Both the position numbers and the translations under genes were made by a program. Below the pieces are notes generated by a model, which saw only the letters and a list, made by a program, of their open reading frames with translations, was not told the DNA's origin and ran no database searches. This document shows positions 1-6,538 of a DNA stretch of 46,117 bases, piece by piece. Within the stretch, counting starts at the first letter, position 1. Each line of letters opens with the position of its first letter. The stretch is from Erwinia persicina NBRC 102418. Lineage in GTDB: Bacteria > Pseudomonadota > Gammaproteobacteria > Enterobacterales > Enterobacteriaceae. Where the stretch lies: positions 1 to 46,117 of the forward strand of contig NZ_BCTN01000027.1 in the NCBI RefSeq assembly GCF_001571305.1. The letters are read 5' to 3'.

Positions 1-121
1 GAAAGGCATGGAAGGCGCGATTGCTGCCAAAACCGTGACCTATGACTTTGAACGTCAGATGGACGGCGCTAAGTTGCTGAAAGCTTCAGAGTTTGGCGAT
101 GCGATGATCAAACATATGTAA
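1..121 (+). CDS. icd: 3' end of icd, isocitrate dehydrogenase (partial)
   Basis: Codons from base 2 to the TAA at 119-121 encode the C-terminal 39 residues of NADP-dependent isocitrate dehydrogenase, a TCA-cycle enzyme. The run [18 protein letters not shown] and the SEFGDA motif near the end are characteristic. The 5' part lies outside the window. Phage 21 and e14 cross over inside icd, so the 3' end of the working gene there is supplied by the phage. By analogy these last codons may be phage-derived, which could explain the unusual [13 protein letters not shown] ending; that is inference. Confidence 0.93.
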   Translation, partial: KGMEGAIAAKTVTYDFERQMDGAKLLKASEFGDAMIKHM

Positions 122-140
122 TCGCGTTAAGCGATAATAA

Positions 141-171
141 AGCCAACACAGTTGTTAAAATTGTGTTGGCT
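141..171. terminator. Bidirectional terminator between icd and int
   Basis: A perfect 10-bp stem (AGCCAACACA at 141-150, TGTGTTGGCT at 162-171) has a short T tract on the plus side and a longer T/A-rich tract on the minus side. It can end icd transcription from the left and int transcription from the right. Confidence 0.75.
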
Positions 172-191
172 TTCTGCTCTATCATTTTCTT

Positions 192-224
192 CTGCAAAAC
201 CTCTGCAAAACTCTTCTGCAAAAC
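192..224. repeat. Integrase arm-type repeats beside attL
   Basis: CTGCAAAAC occurs three times in direct orientation at 192-200, 203-211 and 216-224. A fourth copy is at 45990-45998 near the other end of the prophage. Short direct repeats between the core site and int are the expected form of lambda-type integrase arm sites (P' arm here, P arm at the far end). Binding is inferred, not shown. Confidence 0.65.
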
Positions 225-244
225 TGTACGAATTACAATCAACT

Positions 245-1375
245 TTATACCGCGATAACTATCCACTCCTTCCCTCTGTCATCGTTATATTTATCTGTTT
301 GAACCTGATTTTTGTGACCCAGCAACTGCTGTGTGTTAACCCCTTGCTCCCGGTAAATACGTTCAGCCAATGAGCGTTGTTCGTGAAATGTTGGTGCCGC
401 CCCTGATTCCCATGTGATACCGCATTTTTTTCGTGCGTCACTGAAACCCGTGGTGATCGTATTGCTTTTTACAGCCTCACCGCGTTTGGCCTGCGCAGTT
501 GTGTGGTGGTGATGGATAATATGCTTACTCAGTATCCTGTCACGGCATCGGGTTATAACTTGCTCTAACGTCATATCTAAAGCCTGGCAATAAAGCGCCA
601 TAGGAATAGCGACTTTTGCCCCTGTCTTTTCTTGCTGAACATGCAGGTATCCGTCCCAAACGTCTGAAAACTGCATTCTTGCTATGTCACCGAGCCGCTG
701 TCCGGTTACCAGGGCAAGGAGCATTGAATTTTGTATATAGTTGGGCATGCTCGCGGCTGTGTCGTAAATTTGAGACCATTCATCAAAACTCAGCCTTTCA
801 CGCTGGACTTTATTTCGGGGCTGCTTCGTAGCCAGTGCCGGGTTGTATCCGGGAGGAACTTCCCCAGCATGCTGGGCTTCCTTATAAATATCGATGATGA
901 CCATGCGCACAACCTGTGCCATTCTGTTCTGGCCCCGCTCTTTATAACCATCCAGAAGCTCTGCAATATCGCGTACAGTGACCTCGCTTATTATTTTTAA
1001 GCCGCATGATGCGTTAAAGATACTGATCGGCGCTGATTTCTGTTTGAACGTGTTCAGCTTTATTTCACCTGCATTCAGGCGTTCTCTCTGTAACGTTTCA
1101 TATATTTTCACCCACCCAGATACTGTAATTCCTTTCCCCGCCTTACGGCCGATCTCGTCTCTTGCCTTCAACAACTGATTCATCTGCTGCTCTGCTAACC
1201 TGGTATTGGCTTCAATAGCTATTGCCTTTGCAGCAACCTCGTCAGTTCCCAGCCCGTGAAACTTACCTGTCACCGGATGCTTGTAACGCCAGTACACTTT
1301 ATTTGTTCTGGCGTCAGTGAAGCACGAAAGCCCTGGAGTATTGACGTTGTACTTACGTGGTCGTGCCATCTTCAA
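245..1375 (-). CDS. int: Tyrosine integrase, phage 21/e14 type
   Basis: This 376-residue site-specific recombinase carries an N-terminal arm-binding domain (about 1-70, YWRYKHPVTGKFHGLGT), a core-binding domain (about 80-180) and a catalytic domain. The catalytic residues are visible: R227 (TGQRLGD), K250, H331 and R334 (FHEQRSL), H354 (LLGHK) and nucleophile Y363 (DKYNDDRG). The sequence and its place beside icd match integrases that insert into icd. The start is either TTG at 1375 or ATG at 1369; AAGGA lies upstream and the phage 21 protein, as I recall it, favours the longer form. It overlaps xis by 23 bases, so the two are probably cotranscribed leftwards. Confidence 0.95.
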   Translation of the reverse strand: MKMARPRKYNVNTPGLSCFTDARTNKVYWRYKHPVTGKFHGLGTDEVAAKAIAIEANTRLAEQQMNQLLKARDEIGRKAGKGITVSGWVKIYETLQRERLNAGEIKLNTFKQKSAPISIFNASCGLKIISEVTVRDIAELLDGYKERGQNRMAQVVRMVIIDIYKEAQHAGEVPPGYNPALATKQPRNKVQRERLSFDEWSQIYDTAASMPNYIQNSMLLALVTGQRLGDIARMQFSDVWDGYLHVQQEKTGAKVAIPMALYCQALDMTLEQVITRCRDRILSKHIIHHHHTTAQAKRGEAVKSNTITTGFSDARKKCGITWESGAAPTFHEQRSLAERIYREQGVNTQQLLGHKNQVQTDKYNDDRGKEWIVIAV

Positions 1376-1595
1376 GTATCCTTTTCAGGCGCTCATCATC
1401 ATTCTTTTTGATAACTGGTTGAACGGACATTCCGATAAATCGCGCCGTTCTGTCGACACGCCAGCACCTTCCCGCTTTAAAAGGCTGGGGATATATCATT
1501 CCATTTTTCACGTACTTTAAAAGTGAGGGCATGCTTGGGATTGGATCATCGAACTCCTCTTTCGCCCAATCATTTAACTTTATTGTTCTACTCAT
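1353..1595 (-). CDS. xis: Excisionase
   Basis: An 80-residue small basic protein upstream of and overlapping int. The pattern of a short N-terminal segment (MSRTIKLNDWAKEEF), a winged-helix region, and GRCWRVDRTARFIG resembles the Xis proteins of phage 21 and e14, which bend attachment DNA and direct integrase toward excision. An in-frame start exists 24 bases upstream, but GCGGAGACA followed by a short spacer before the ATG at 1595 makes this the better start. Confidence 0.85.
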   Translation of the reverse strand: MSRTIKLNDWAKEEFDDPIPSMPSLLKYVKNGMIYPQPFKAGRCWRVDRTARFIGMSVQPVIKKNDDERLKRILEDGTTT

Positions 1596-1633
1596 TAATG
1601 TCTCCGCAACCCGCTGCATCGGGTAGTTAAAGG

Positions 1634-1649
1634 CCGTGACATGTCACGG
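1634..1649. repeat. 16-bp perfect palindrome, copy 1 of dispersed GTGACATGTCAC
   Basis: CCGTGACATGTCACGG is fully self-complementary with no loop. It lies between xis and the next upstream gene and contains that gene's TGA stop. The inner 12-mer GTGACATGTCAC recurs exactly at 19175-19186 and within 30777-30792. It suits a dimeric DNA-binding protein; the protein is unknown. Confidence 0.7.
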
Positions 1650-1982
1650 TGTTAATTTCAATTCATTCCAACCAAACCTAACCCAGCAGGCGACTTCTCC
1701 CTGTAGTATGCAACTCTGCACCGGTAGTTGATCACCACAGCGGCCACACCGTTTCTTACTGAGAGATTTAAACCGCGCCTTTGCCCTGGCATCGTCTTGG
1801 CGAATGAGAAGTGCGACATACTCAGTGAGTTCGTAAGGGTCACGACCAGGGCGACGGGCAACGCGGTTACGTTCCAGCATCGCCAGTTCCTGCGCATCCA
1901 GTACCAGTTCAACCTTCTGCTCACCGCTTGCAGTCTGCCGCGCCCGCTGCGCAGCTTTGCGCTCGGATGGTGTCTTTGCCAA
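1644..1982 (-). CDS. Conserved phage protein with a zinc-ribbon motif
   Basis: This 112-residue protein belongs to a group often seen beside integrases in enterobacterial prophages (MAKTPSERKAAQRARQ start). The N-terminal 30 residues are basic, the middle (DAQELAMLERNRVARRPG) is helical, and the C-terminal part carries CGRCGD and SC cysteines that could bind zinc. The start codon is TTG with GGAGG four bases upstream. Function is unknown; a nucleic-acid-binding role is only suggested by composition. It sits in the leftward operon between the second recombinase and xis. Confidence 0.8.
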   Translation of the reverse strand: MAKTPSERKAAQRARQTASGEQKVELVLDAQELAMLERNRVARRPGRDPYELTEYVALLIRQDDARAKARFKSLSKKRCGRCGDQLPVQSCILQGEVACWVRFGWNELKLTP

Positions 1983-2004
1983 TTAACCTCCTCAACATAG
2001 CTGG

Positions 2005-2895
2005 CTACAGGATTAGCCGCTGGAATTCTCTACCACGGTCATCATTGTATTTGTCTGTCATTTTGGCCGACTTATGGCCCAGCAGGCGCTGAGTATTTAT
2101 GGCCTGGTCGCGGTACAACCGTTCAGACAACGACCGTTGCTCATGAAACGACGGTGGAACCGTCCAGCGTTCGCGTGGAAATGCAATGTCGCGCGCGGTG
2201 CAGAATCCGTAACTCAGTGACCAGGGATTAATCCGCTTATTTCCCAGCAGGTAATCGTTGCCTGGGCACTGATCAAGTACATCACCCAGTGACATGCCGA
2301 CCGCTTCGTTGTATAGATTGAGTGGCAGGGCAATTTTCATGCCTGTCTTTTGCTGCACCAGGAATAGATGATTGTCCTGCACATCGCTCCGGCGAAATGC
2401 TGATATATCTCCGCGACGCTGCGCTGAAACAAGCGCGAGCAGCATGGACAAATGCACGTATCGGCGGCAGTGTTCCTGTGCAGCTTTGTAAATAATCCGC
2501 CACTCTTCAAGAATAAGACGATCGCGCTGTACAGGAGTTGATGGTGTGCGCAGGTACATTGCCGGATTACTCTCTATCCAGTTGTTTAATATTGCTTCCC
2601 GGAAAATATCTTTAAGCAAAATACACACGCTTTTCGCAGCGCATGGCGTGCCGCGCTCGATGTATTGCTGCACGATACTCTGCAGATGATATGGCGTTAT
2701 CGACCGGAGAGGTTGATCACCGAGGGTGAGGGATAACCTGCGTATCAATGCTATTTTGTTGCGCAGAGTTTTTGGCGCAAGCCTCCGGCCCTCCAGCCTC
2801 GACTGATAGACAGTCAGCCATGCAGATAACGGACGCCAGGAAGGGCGAGCCCAACCTACCAGAACTGAGGTCACACCAATTGCGAAATCCCTCAC
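2005..2895 (-). CDS. Second tyrosine recombinase, lacking the arm-binding domain
   Basis: This 296-residue protein shares the catalytic domain of the neighbouring integrase, including FHEQRSLSERLYR and DKYNDDRG. The catalytic set is intact: R160 (AQRRGD), K183, H251 and R254, H274 and Y283. A core-binding domain occupies about 25-110. The N-terminal arm-binding domain is absent, replaced by about 24 unrelated residues (MRDFAIGVTSVLVGWARPSW). The GTG start has AGGGAGA upstream, so this looks like a real start and not a random break. It may be a remnant of another prophage's integrase or an active accessory recombinase. Confidence 0.85.
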   Translation of the reverse strand: MRDFAIGVTSVLVGWARPSWRPLSAWLTVYQSRLEGRRLAPKTLRNKIALIRRLSLTLGDQPLRSITPYHLQSIVQQYIERGTPCAAKSVCILLKDIFREAILNNWIESNPAMYLRTPSTPVQRDRLILEEWRIIYKAAQEHCRRYVHLSMLLALVSAQRRGDISAFRRSDVQDNHLFLVQQKTGMKIALPLNLYNEAVGMSLGDVLDQCPGNDYLLGNKRINPWSLSYGFCTARDIAFPRERWTVPPSFHEQRSLSERLYRDQAINTQRLLGHKSAKMTDKYNDDRGREFQRLIL

Positions 2896-2951
2896 TTAGA
2901 ATCTCCCTGCGTTGGCACTGTTTCGATTATTGATAAAGCGGATAAGAGTGC

Positions 2952-3371
2952 TCATTGGATGGTTTTTCCAATCATTTCAATATCCTTTCCGGCCACACGT
3001 TCGATCACTTCGGCAGAGAAATTACGCTGACCTCGAAGATTAAGAGCCAGAGAGATAGTTGTCTGAAGCAGATGAAGGTGGGCGTTCTGCTCAATCAGGT
3101 CAGCAAGCACATCAAACTGCACGTAACGCCCAGCAGGGCATTCACGCATGAAAGCCAGCTCATGATTCATCTGCATCTGATAATCCGGCTCATAGCGCGT
3201 TACGCTGCTCTTACATACGGCTGTGGCCAGAACGTTGCGAACGTCAAGACGAGTGGCCAGAGCACGAAGCAGCTGGCTGATATCAGGGAATGAGTGTTCA
3301 AGTTCACGTGCTTTGCTGTATGCCTCTTTAACGAGTTCCGGCGTTGTCAGAGTTCCAACTGTATGAGTCAT
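2952..3371 (-). CDS. Hypothetical early phage protein
   Basis: A 139-residue, mostly helical soluble protein (starting MTHTVGTLTTPELVKEAYSK). I recognise no domain. It has no signal peptide or membrane segment. The ATG at 3371 follows AGAGG at good spacing, which is better than an in-frame start 33 bases upstream. It lies 56 bases upstream of the second recombinase in the leftward operon, so it is probably expressed early from PL. Residues NLRGQRNFSAEVIERV near the end are basic to mixed in charge. Confidence 0.7.
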   Translation of the reverse strand: MTHTVGTLTTPELVKEAYSKARELEHSFPDISQLLRALATRLDVRNVLATAVCKSSVTRYEPDYQMQMNHELAFMRECPAGRYVQFDVLADLIEQNAHLHLLQTTISLALNLRGQRNFSAEVIERVAGKDIEMIGKTIQ

Positions 3372-3411
3372 CGAAATAACCTCTTCGCTGAATTCAGGTT
3401 GCACGAATCCC

Positions 3412-3427
3412 TAACCGTGATCGGTTA
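3412..3427. promoter_or_regulatory. 16-bp palindrome upstream of the leftward early genes
   Basis: TAACCGTGATCGGTTA is an inverted repeat with a TGAT centre, 41 bases upstream of the start at 3371. Its sequence differs from the CI/Cro operators. It could be an operator for another regulator; this is inference. Confidence 0.4.
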
Positions 3428-3867
3428 TGTTTCGTTAGCCTGATGACTTTTATTAAATGGCTGGTGGATCACTGCATTGATCCACAGCCGTCTCCGCTGA
3501 GTGAGTGGTGACCGGTGCTGATCTCCGGCATAGGTGCGAAACGGCACTGCTTTACGTACTGGCCTCGCTGCATTTTGATAGCGCATCAGCCTGCACATTC
3601 ACCACATCGGAAAGAGCATCGAACCATTTACATCTGGCGTCACAGTAAGAAAGTCGCTGTTCTTTGTGCGAGTCGCTATCGTCAAATGCTCTTTCCTGAT
3701 GTGAAAAAGGACGGTCATACAAGGCGGGAACTTCTACCCTGGATGAGTAACCCTGCTGACCGTCAAGACTACACACAGCAATACTGACTACAGTGCCTAG
3801 GTAACTTCACCACTTCAGGCGGCGGTGGTATCTTGGTAGTTCTCACACAGCCAAGAAAGGTAAACTC
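3428..3867. other. 440-base stretch without a convincing gene, holding a long hairpin
   Basis: The main structure is an imperfect inverted repeat: left arm 3603-3619 (CACATCGGAAAGAGCAT) and right arm 3686-3703 (ATGCTCTTTCCTGATGTG, one bulged base), with a second small inverted repeat in the loop (AAGAAAGTCGCT and TTCTTT). Open frames of 73-90 codons exist on both strands but lack ribosome binding sites and recognisable sequence. A structured RNA or a small minus-strand gene are both possible. Confidence 0.4.
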
Positions 3868-4314
3868 ATGTCAAACAAGCAAATTGGAGCGCTGTATCAA
3901 GCTCATAAACATCAAATCAGCAAACAAAGAAGCATTCCTGAAACAGGGATGGTAGATAGTGACGATCTGGACAAGGTCTCAAACAGAGCGGCCTTAATGG
4001 CCCTGCTCGACATTACCCTTGAAGAACACCGTGTAAAATATTCATCTACGCTAAACCCATTAAGAGGCAGGAAAGCTCTGACTCACTTAATTCTCACCAA
4101 ATACAAATGGCCGATTGATACCATCAGTAAAATGAGTCTCTCTGATTCAATCCTTGCCATTCAAGACGAACTTTTTTCTCCAAATTCATCAGAATTATCT
4201 AAAGAGCACCTGAAAAATATTAATGCTCAATATTTTTGCCAGGTCTTTGAGGATATGCCAGAATCGGACTGGGACCCTGTCATTCACGAGTCATATCTAT
4301 CGCTGCGCGATTAG
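3868..4314 (+). CDS. Hypothetical protein, convergent cargo gene in the early-left region
   Basis: A 148-residue soluble protein (MSNKQIGALYQAHKHQISKQ) that I do not recognise. AAAGGTAA precedes the ATG. It is encoded on the plus strand, against the surrounding leftward early genes, and its end overlaps by 35 bases the end of the minus-strand gene at 4280-4498. It is more AT-rich than its neighbours. Orientation and composition suggest an independently expressed cargo gene that would be silenced or read in antisense when PL is active. No function can be assigned. Confidence 0.65.
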   Translation: MSNKQIGALYQAHKHQISKQRSIPETGMVDSDDLDKVSNRAALMALLDITLEEHRVKYSSTLNPLRGRKALTHLILTKYKWPIDTISKMSLSDSILAIQDELFSPNSSELSKEHLKNINAQYFCQVFEDMPESDWDPVIHESYLSLRD

Positions 4315-4498
4315 TCAGGACCTCTATATGTGCATCTAACCCTGCGAGCGCTTGCTGCATGTTTTCCCGGTCTGCAAGCGCAGTTTTAAGAGAGCATGCC
4401 GCATCTACCTTGCCTTTCATCCAATGAAGAATCTCAGACTCCGAATACCCCTCAACAACTAGTCTGGGTTCGGGGGCGGACTTCGTATTCTCTGCCAT
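4280..4498 (-). CDS. Hypothetical first gene of the PL operon
   Basis: A 72-residue acidic to neutral helical protein (MAENTKSAPEPRLVVEGYSE). It is the first gene downstream of the OL operators, where lambda has N, but it lacks the arginine-rich N-terminus of an N antiterminator. GGGAGG lies five bases before the ATG at 4498; an upstream GTG at 4501 is a less likely start. Its 3' end overlaps the convergent gene at 3868-4314. Function unknown. Confidence 0.65.
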   Translation of the reverse strand: MAENTKSAPEPRLVVEGYSESEILHWMKGKVDAACSLKTALADRENMQQALAGLDAHIEVLTNRAAIDMTRE

Positions 4499-4519
4499 CA
4501 CAACCTCCCATCATTAAGT

Positions 4520-4571
4520 ACTATACATTGCACCTGTTCCTTGTGGGTACATTATGTATCTTCAAGGTACA
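4520..4571 (-). promoter_or_regulatory. PL promoter region with operators OL1 and OL2
   Basis: Two 17-bp operator-like sites are present: TGTATC-TTCAA-GGTACA at 4555-4571 and TGTTCC-TTGTG-GGTACA at 4535-4551. Both match the TGTAYC-N5-GGTACA rule of the three OR sites. A minus-strand -10 (TATAGT, plus positions 4520-4525) would put its -35 inside the 4535-4551 site, so repressor binding would block leftward early transcription. The -35 itself is weak. No third OL site is clear. Confidence 0.75.
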
Positions 4572-4580
4572 TTGTCAAGC

Positions 4581-4604
4581 AAAAAAAATCCCGCCGAAGC
4601 GGGA
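4581..4604 (-). terminator. Intrinsic terminator of the cI transcript
   Basis: Stem TCCCGC (4589-4594), loop CGAA, stem GCGGGA (4599-4604). Read on the minus strand it ends in eight T residues. It lies 17 bases past the cI stop and separates cI from the PL/OL region. Confidence 0.9.
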
Positions 4605-4621
4605 ATTTTCTCTAGTTGCAG

Positions 4622-5281
4622 TTATCTTCTTGGCTTACCTGAAAAAACCACAGTGCCGATTATGCTGCAATTGCCATTGATGCGAATGTATTGCTCGGGC
4701 CAGTCAGGATTGAGGGCTTTTAAATATTTCTGACTACCATCCTCTACAAGCCTCTTAAAGGTCGTCTCACCCGAGTCAGTCATAAGGGCTATCACATCAT
4801 CGCCGTGAACAGGAGGGACCTCCGGATCAACGAAAATCATATCGCCGGGTTTGTACTCATGGATCATCGAATCACCTACGACCCTGAGTATGTATGTAAG
4901 TGGCCCACATGGTACGGGGCAGGGGAAATTTTCCAACAAACTTAAATCCGTCTCTGTGTAAGCCATCTCTGCCCAAGCACCGGCCTGAACCCATGATATG
5001 ACTGGCACCCAACGAATTTCATGTTCAGGGGAATACACTTCCTTTCGGGTGTTGATAGAAGAACTATCGTGCTCTTGATCAAGCCAACCAGTAGGAAGCG
5101 AAAAACACTTTTCCATATGACGTGCCAGGTCATCACCGATATTTTTGGTAGGGTTTTTACCAATAATCCGGCTTATCTGGGTCGCCTCACGATCCATCAA
5201 CGCAGCGAAAGAACTATTCCCGCCAGCGCCATCTCGCAGCTTCCGTGCATTGTCACGTCTGATTTCTTGAATTGTTTTCAT
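4622..5281 (-). CDS. cI: CI-type repressor, LexA/S24 autoprotease (CohE-like)
   Basis: A 219-residue lysogeny repressor. Residues 1-65 form the helix-turn-helix DNA-binding part; residues 90-215 are the S24 self-cleavage and dimerisation domain. The cleavage site is A100-G101 (WVQAGAW), the nucleophile S138 (VVGDSMI) and the general base K176 (ETTFKRLV). All parts for RecA-stimulated autocleavage are intact, so the prophage should be SOS-inducible. Layout matches e14 cohE. The ATG at 5281 has almost no ribosome binding site; a minus-strand promoter (TTGTAC at 5317-5312, 17 bases, TTTAAT at 5294-5289) would start mRNA at about the ATG, as in leaderless lambda cI. Confidence 0.93.
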   Translation of the reverse strand: MKTIQEIRRDNARKLRDGAGGNSSFAALMDREATQISRIIGKNPTKNIGDDLARHMEKCFSLPTGWLDQEHDSSSINTRKEVYSPEHEIRWVPVISWVQAGAWAEMAYTETDLSLLENFPCPVPCGPLTYILRVVGDSMIHEYKPGDMIFVDPEVPPVHGDDVIALMTDSGETTFKRLVEDGSQKYLKALNPDWPEQYIRINGNCSIIGTVVFSGKPRR

Positions 5282-5288
5282 ACCCGAG

Positions 5289-5366
5289 ATTAAAAAACAT
5301 GTACCCAATCGGTACAAGTATCTTGCAGGTACATTTAATAAGTGCATAATGTATCTCGGAGGTACA
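5289..5366. promoter_or_regulatory. OR operators with divergent PRM and PR promoters
   Basis: Three 17-bp operators: TGTACCCAATCGGTACA (5300-5316), AGTATCTTGCAGGTACA (5317-5333) and TGTATCTCGGAGGTACA (5350-5366). The first two abut. The first is a perfect inverted repeat and overlaps the PRM -35. A PR promoter (TTGCAG at 5323-5328, 16 bases, CATAAT at 5345-5350) runs rightward through operators two and three. The third operator covers the cro ribosome binding site. CI and Cro presumably compete here as in lambda. Confidence 0.88.
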
Positions 5367-5369
5367 AAT

Positions 5370-5609
5370 ATGAAAACTTACTGGGATACTTTATCCAAAA
5401 GCGAAAGGGCGACTCTCGCCAACAAAGTTAAAAGCACCACGGGCTATTTGCGCCTGGTCTTCAAAGGGCACAAGAAGGCCAGCTTCATCCTTGCTCAACG
5501 CATTGAGGAGGTAACCTGCGGGAGCGTCACCAAATCAGAGTTGCGGCCAGATATTTACGGAAAGTTTAGCGGTGATACTTCAGCCGCGTTACTACCAAAT
5601 GGAGAGTGA
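5370..5609 (+). CDS. cro: Cro-like repressor
   Basis: A 79-residue DNA-binding protein directly downstream of OR and divergent from cI. It begins MKTYWDTLSKSERATLANKV and continues with a helix-turn-helix (TGYLRLVFKGHKKASFILAQRIEE), of the Cro/YdaS-like group found in Salmonella and e14-type phages. GGAGG lies upstream of the ATG at 5370 and overlaps an operator. Its role would be to repress cI expression and early transcription after induction. It ends just before the next regulator. Confidence 0.88.
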   Translation: MKTYWDTLSKSERATLANKVKSTTGYLRLVFKGHKKASFILAQRIEEVTCGSVTKSELRPDIYGKFSGDTSAALLPNGE

Positions 5610-5610
5610 A

Positions 5611-6144
5611 ATGGTGGAATTACAGCAGATCGTGATTCAGGCATGTAAGGGCTACGAAGGTACGAACGCTCAGATAGCTGAACTAATGGGGTTGAAATAC
5701 AGCGAGTTTAACAACCGTTTGCATATGAAGAACGGCACACGCTTCTTCGACATGGACCAGTTGGCGTACATGCAACACGTGGTGGGTTATCCGTTCCTGG
5801 CTGATTACTTCGCGTCACAGTTCGGAATGCTGGTGGTTGATAACCCGGTACCGGAAGAGATGGACAACGTTGAGCTTTTCACTATCCAGATGCGTGCAGA
5901 GATGGCCCGGGGTCATGTAGCGCAGTCGAAGCTGGAAGCAGAAGCAGACGGAATAATAGATAAACACGAACTGAAGAGCGTGGCAAAAAACGTTCTTAAA
6001 TCAGTACGCTATACGATGCATGGGTTTATAGCCTGGGCAGCGTTGCATGGGATGCAGGTGGAAGCAGCGGATTTGATGATAAGTCGGAAGGTTGATGGCC
6101 AGGGGATTGCAGCCCCTGACCATCGGCGCTCAAGTCACTTTTAG
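5611..6144 (+). CDS. YmfL/CII-type (Phage_CP76-like) regulator
   Basis: A 177-residue protein immediately after cro, in the place of lambda cII and e14 ymfL. The N-terminal 60 residues (ACKGYEGTNAQIAELMGLKY, then FNNRLHMKNGTRFF) fit the helix-turn-helix of the CP76 CII-like family, which activates lysogenic promoters in P2/186-type phages. The rest is helical with a LEAEADGIIDKHELKSVAKNV stretch. GGAGAG precedes the ATG at 5611. A direct role in choosing lysogeny is inferred from family and position. Confidence 0.75.
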   Translation: MVELQQIVIQACKGYEGTNAQIAELMGLKYSEFNNRLHMKNGTRFFDMDQLAYMQHVVGYPFLADYFASQFGMLVVDNPVPEEMDNVELFTIQMRAEMARGHVAQSKLEAEADGIIDKHELKSVAKNVLKSVRYTMHGFIAWAALHGMQVEAADLMISRKVDGQGIAAPDHRRSSHF

Positions 6145-6159
6145 CGGAGACATAAGCAC

Positions 6160-6369
6160 ATGAACACTTTACTAAAAAAAGCGGGTATACCGCAAATGCG
6201 TTGTAAGGCGATGACGGGAGGTAAGTCCCCGGCCTCGTTCTCGTATGAAGCAAGATTACCTGGCCAGATGGATTTCAACAACTACCAATACGTTCTGCCA
6301 CGGGTAGACGTTGTGGCGTTCTGGCAGAAGTTGAACGATCTGGCACATACCGGAGGGGCTCGTGGATGA
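6160..6369 (+). CDS. Small hypothetical early protein
   Basis: A 69-residue basic protein (MNTLLKKAGIPQMRCKAMTG). GCGGAGACA, an upstream sequence shared by three other genes here, precedes it. Its last codons overlap the GTG start of the next gene, implying translational coupling. No known domain. Confidence 0.65.
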   Translation: MNTLLKKAGIPQMRCKAMTGGKSPASFSYEARLPGQMDFNNYQYVLPRVDVVAFWQKLNDLAHTGGARG

Positions 6370-6538
6370 AGACAGCCAGAACCTCAAACGCAAATACCGT
6401 GATCACCGTGGCGTTATCGTCAGGGTTATTCGCTGGGACAAAGTTAACCAGCAGGTCATATACCTGCGCGAAGGCTATCAGCATGAGTGCATGCAGCCAC
6501 TTGAGCGCTTCATTCAGAAATTCACGAGGGTGCTATGA
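6362..6538 (+). CDS. DUF4222-type small phage protein
   Basis: A 58-residue protein read from a GTG with GGAGGGG a few bases upstream. The pattern KYRDHRGVIVRVIRW then VIYLREGYQHECMQPLERFI matches the DUF4222 family common just upstream of replication genes in lambdoid phages. It overlaps the previous gene by 8 bases and the next by ATGA, so the three are translated as a unit. Function of the family is unknown; it is compact and basic. Confidence 0.78.
   Translation: MDEDSQNLKRKYRDHRGVIVRVIRWDKVNQQVIYLREGYQHECMQPLERFIQKFTRVL

Noticed and set aside
1634..1649. CRP site for the GTGACATGTCAC palindrome
   Set aside because: CRP needs TGTGA-N6-TCACA; the spacing here is four bases and the outer bases do not fit.
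3515..3787. Open frames of 90 codons (+) and 74 codons (-, 3552-3776) in the early-left gap
   Set aside because: Neither has a ribosome binding site or recognisable sequence, and both run through a long inverted repeat that can produce open frames by chance.
4280..4498. Antiterminator N
   Set aside because: Right position, but no arginine-rich N-terminus and no clear nut site was found.
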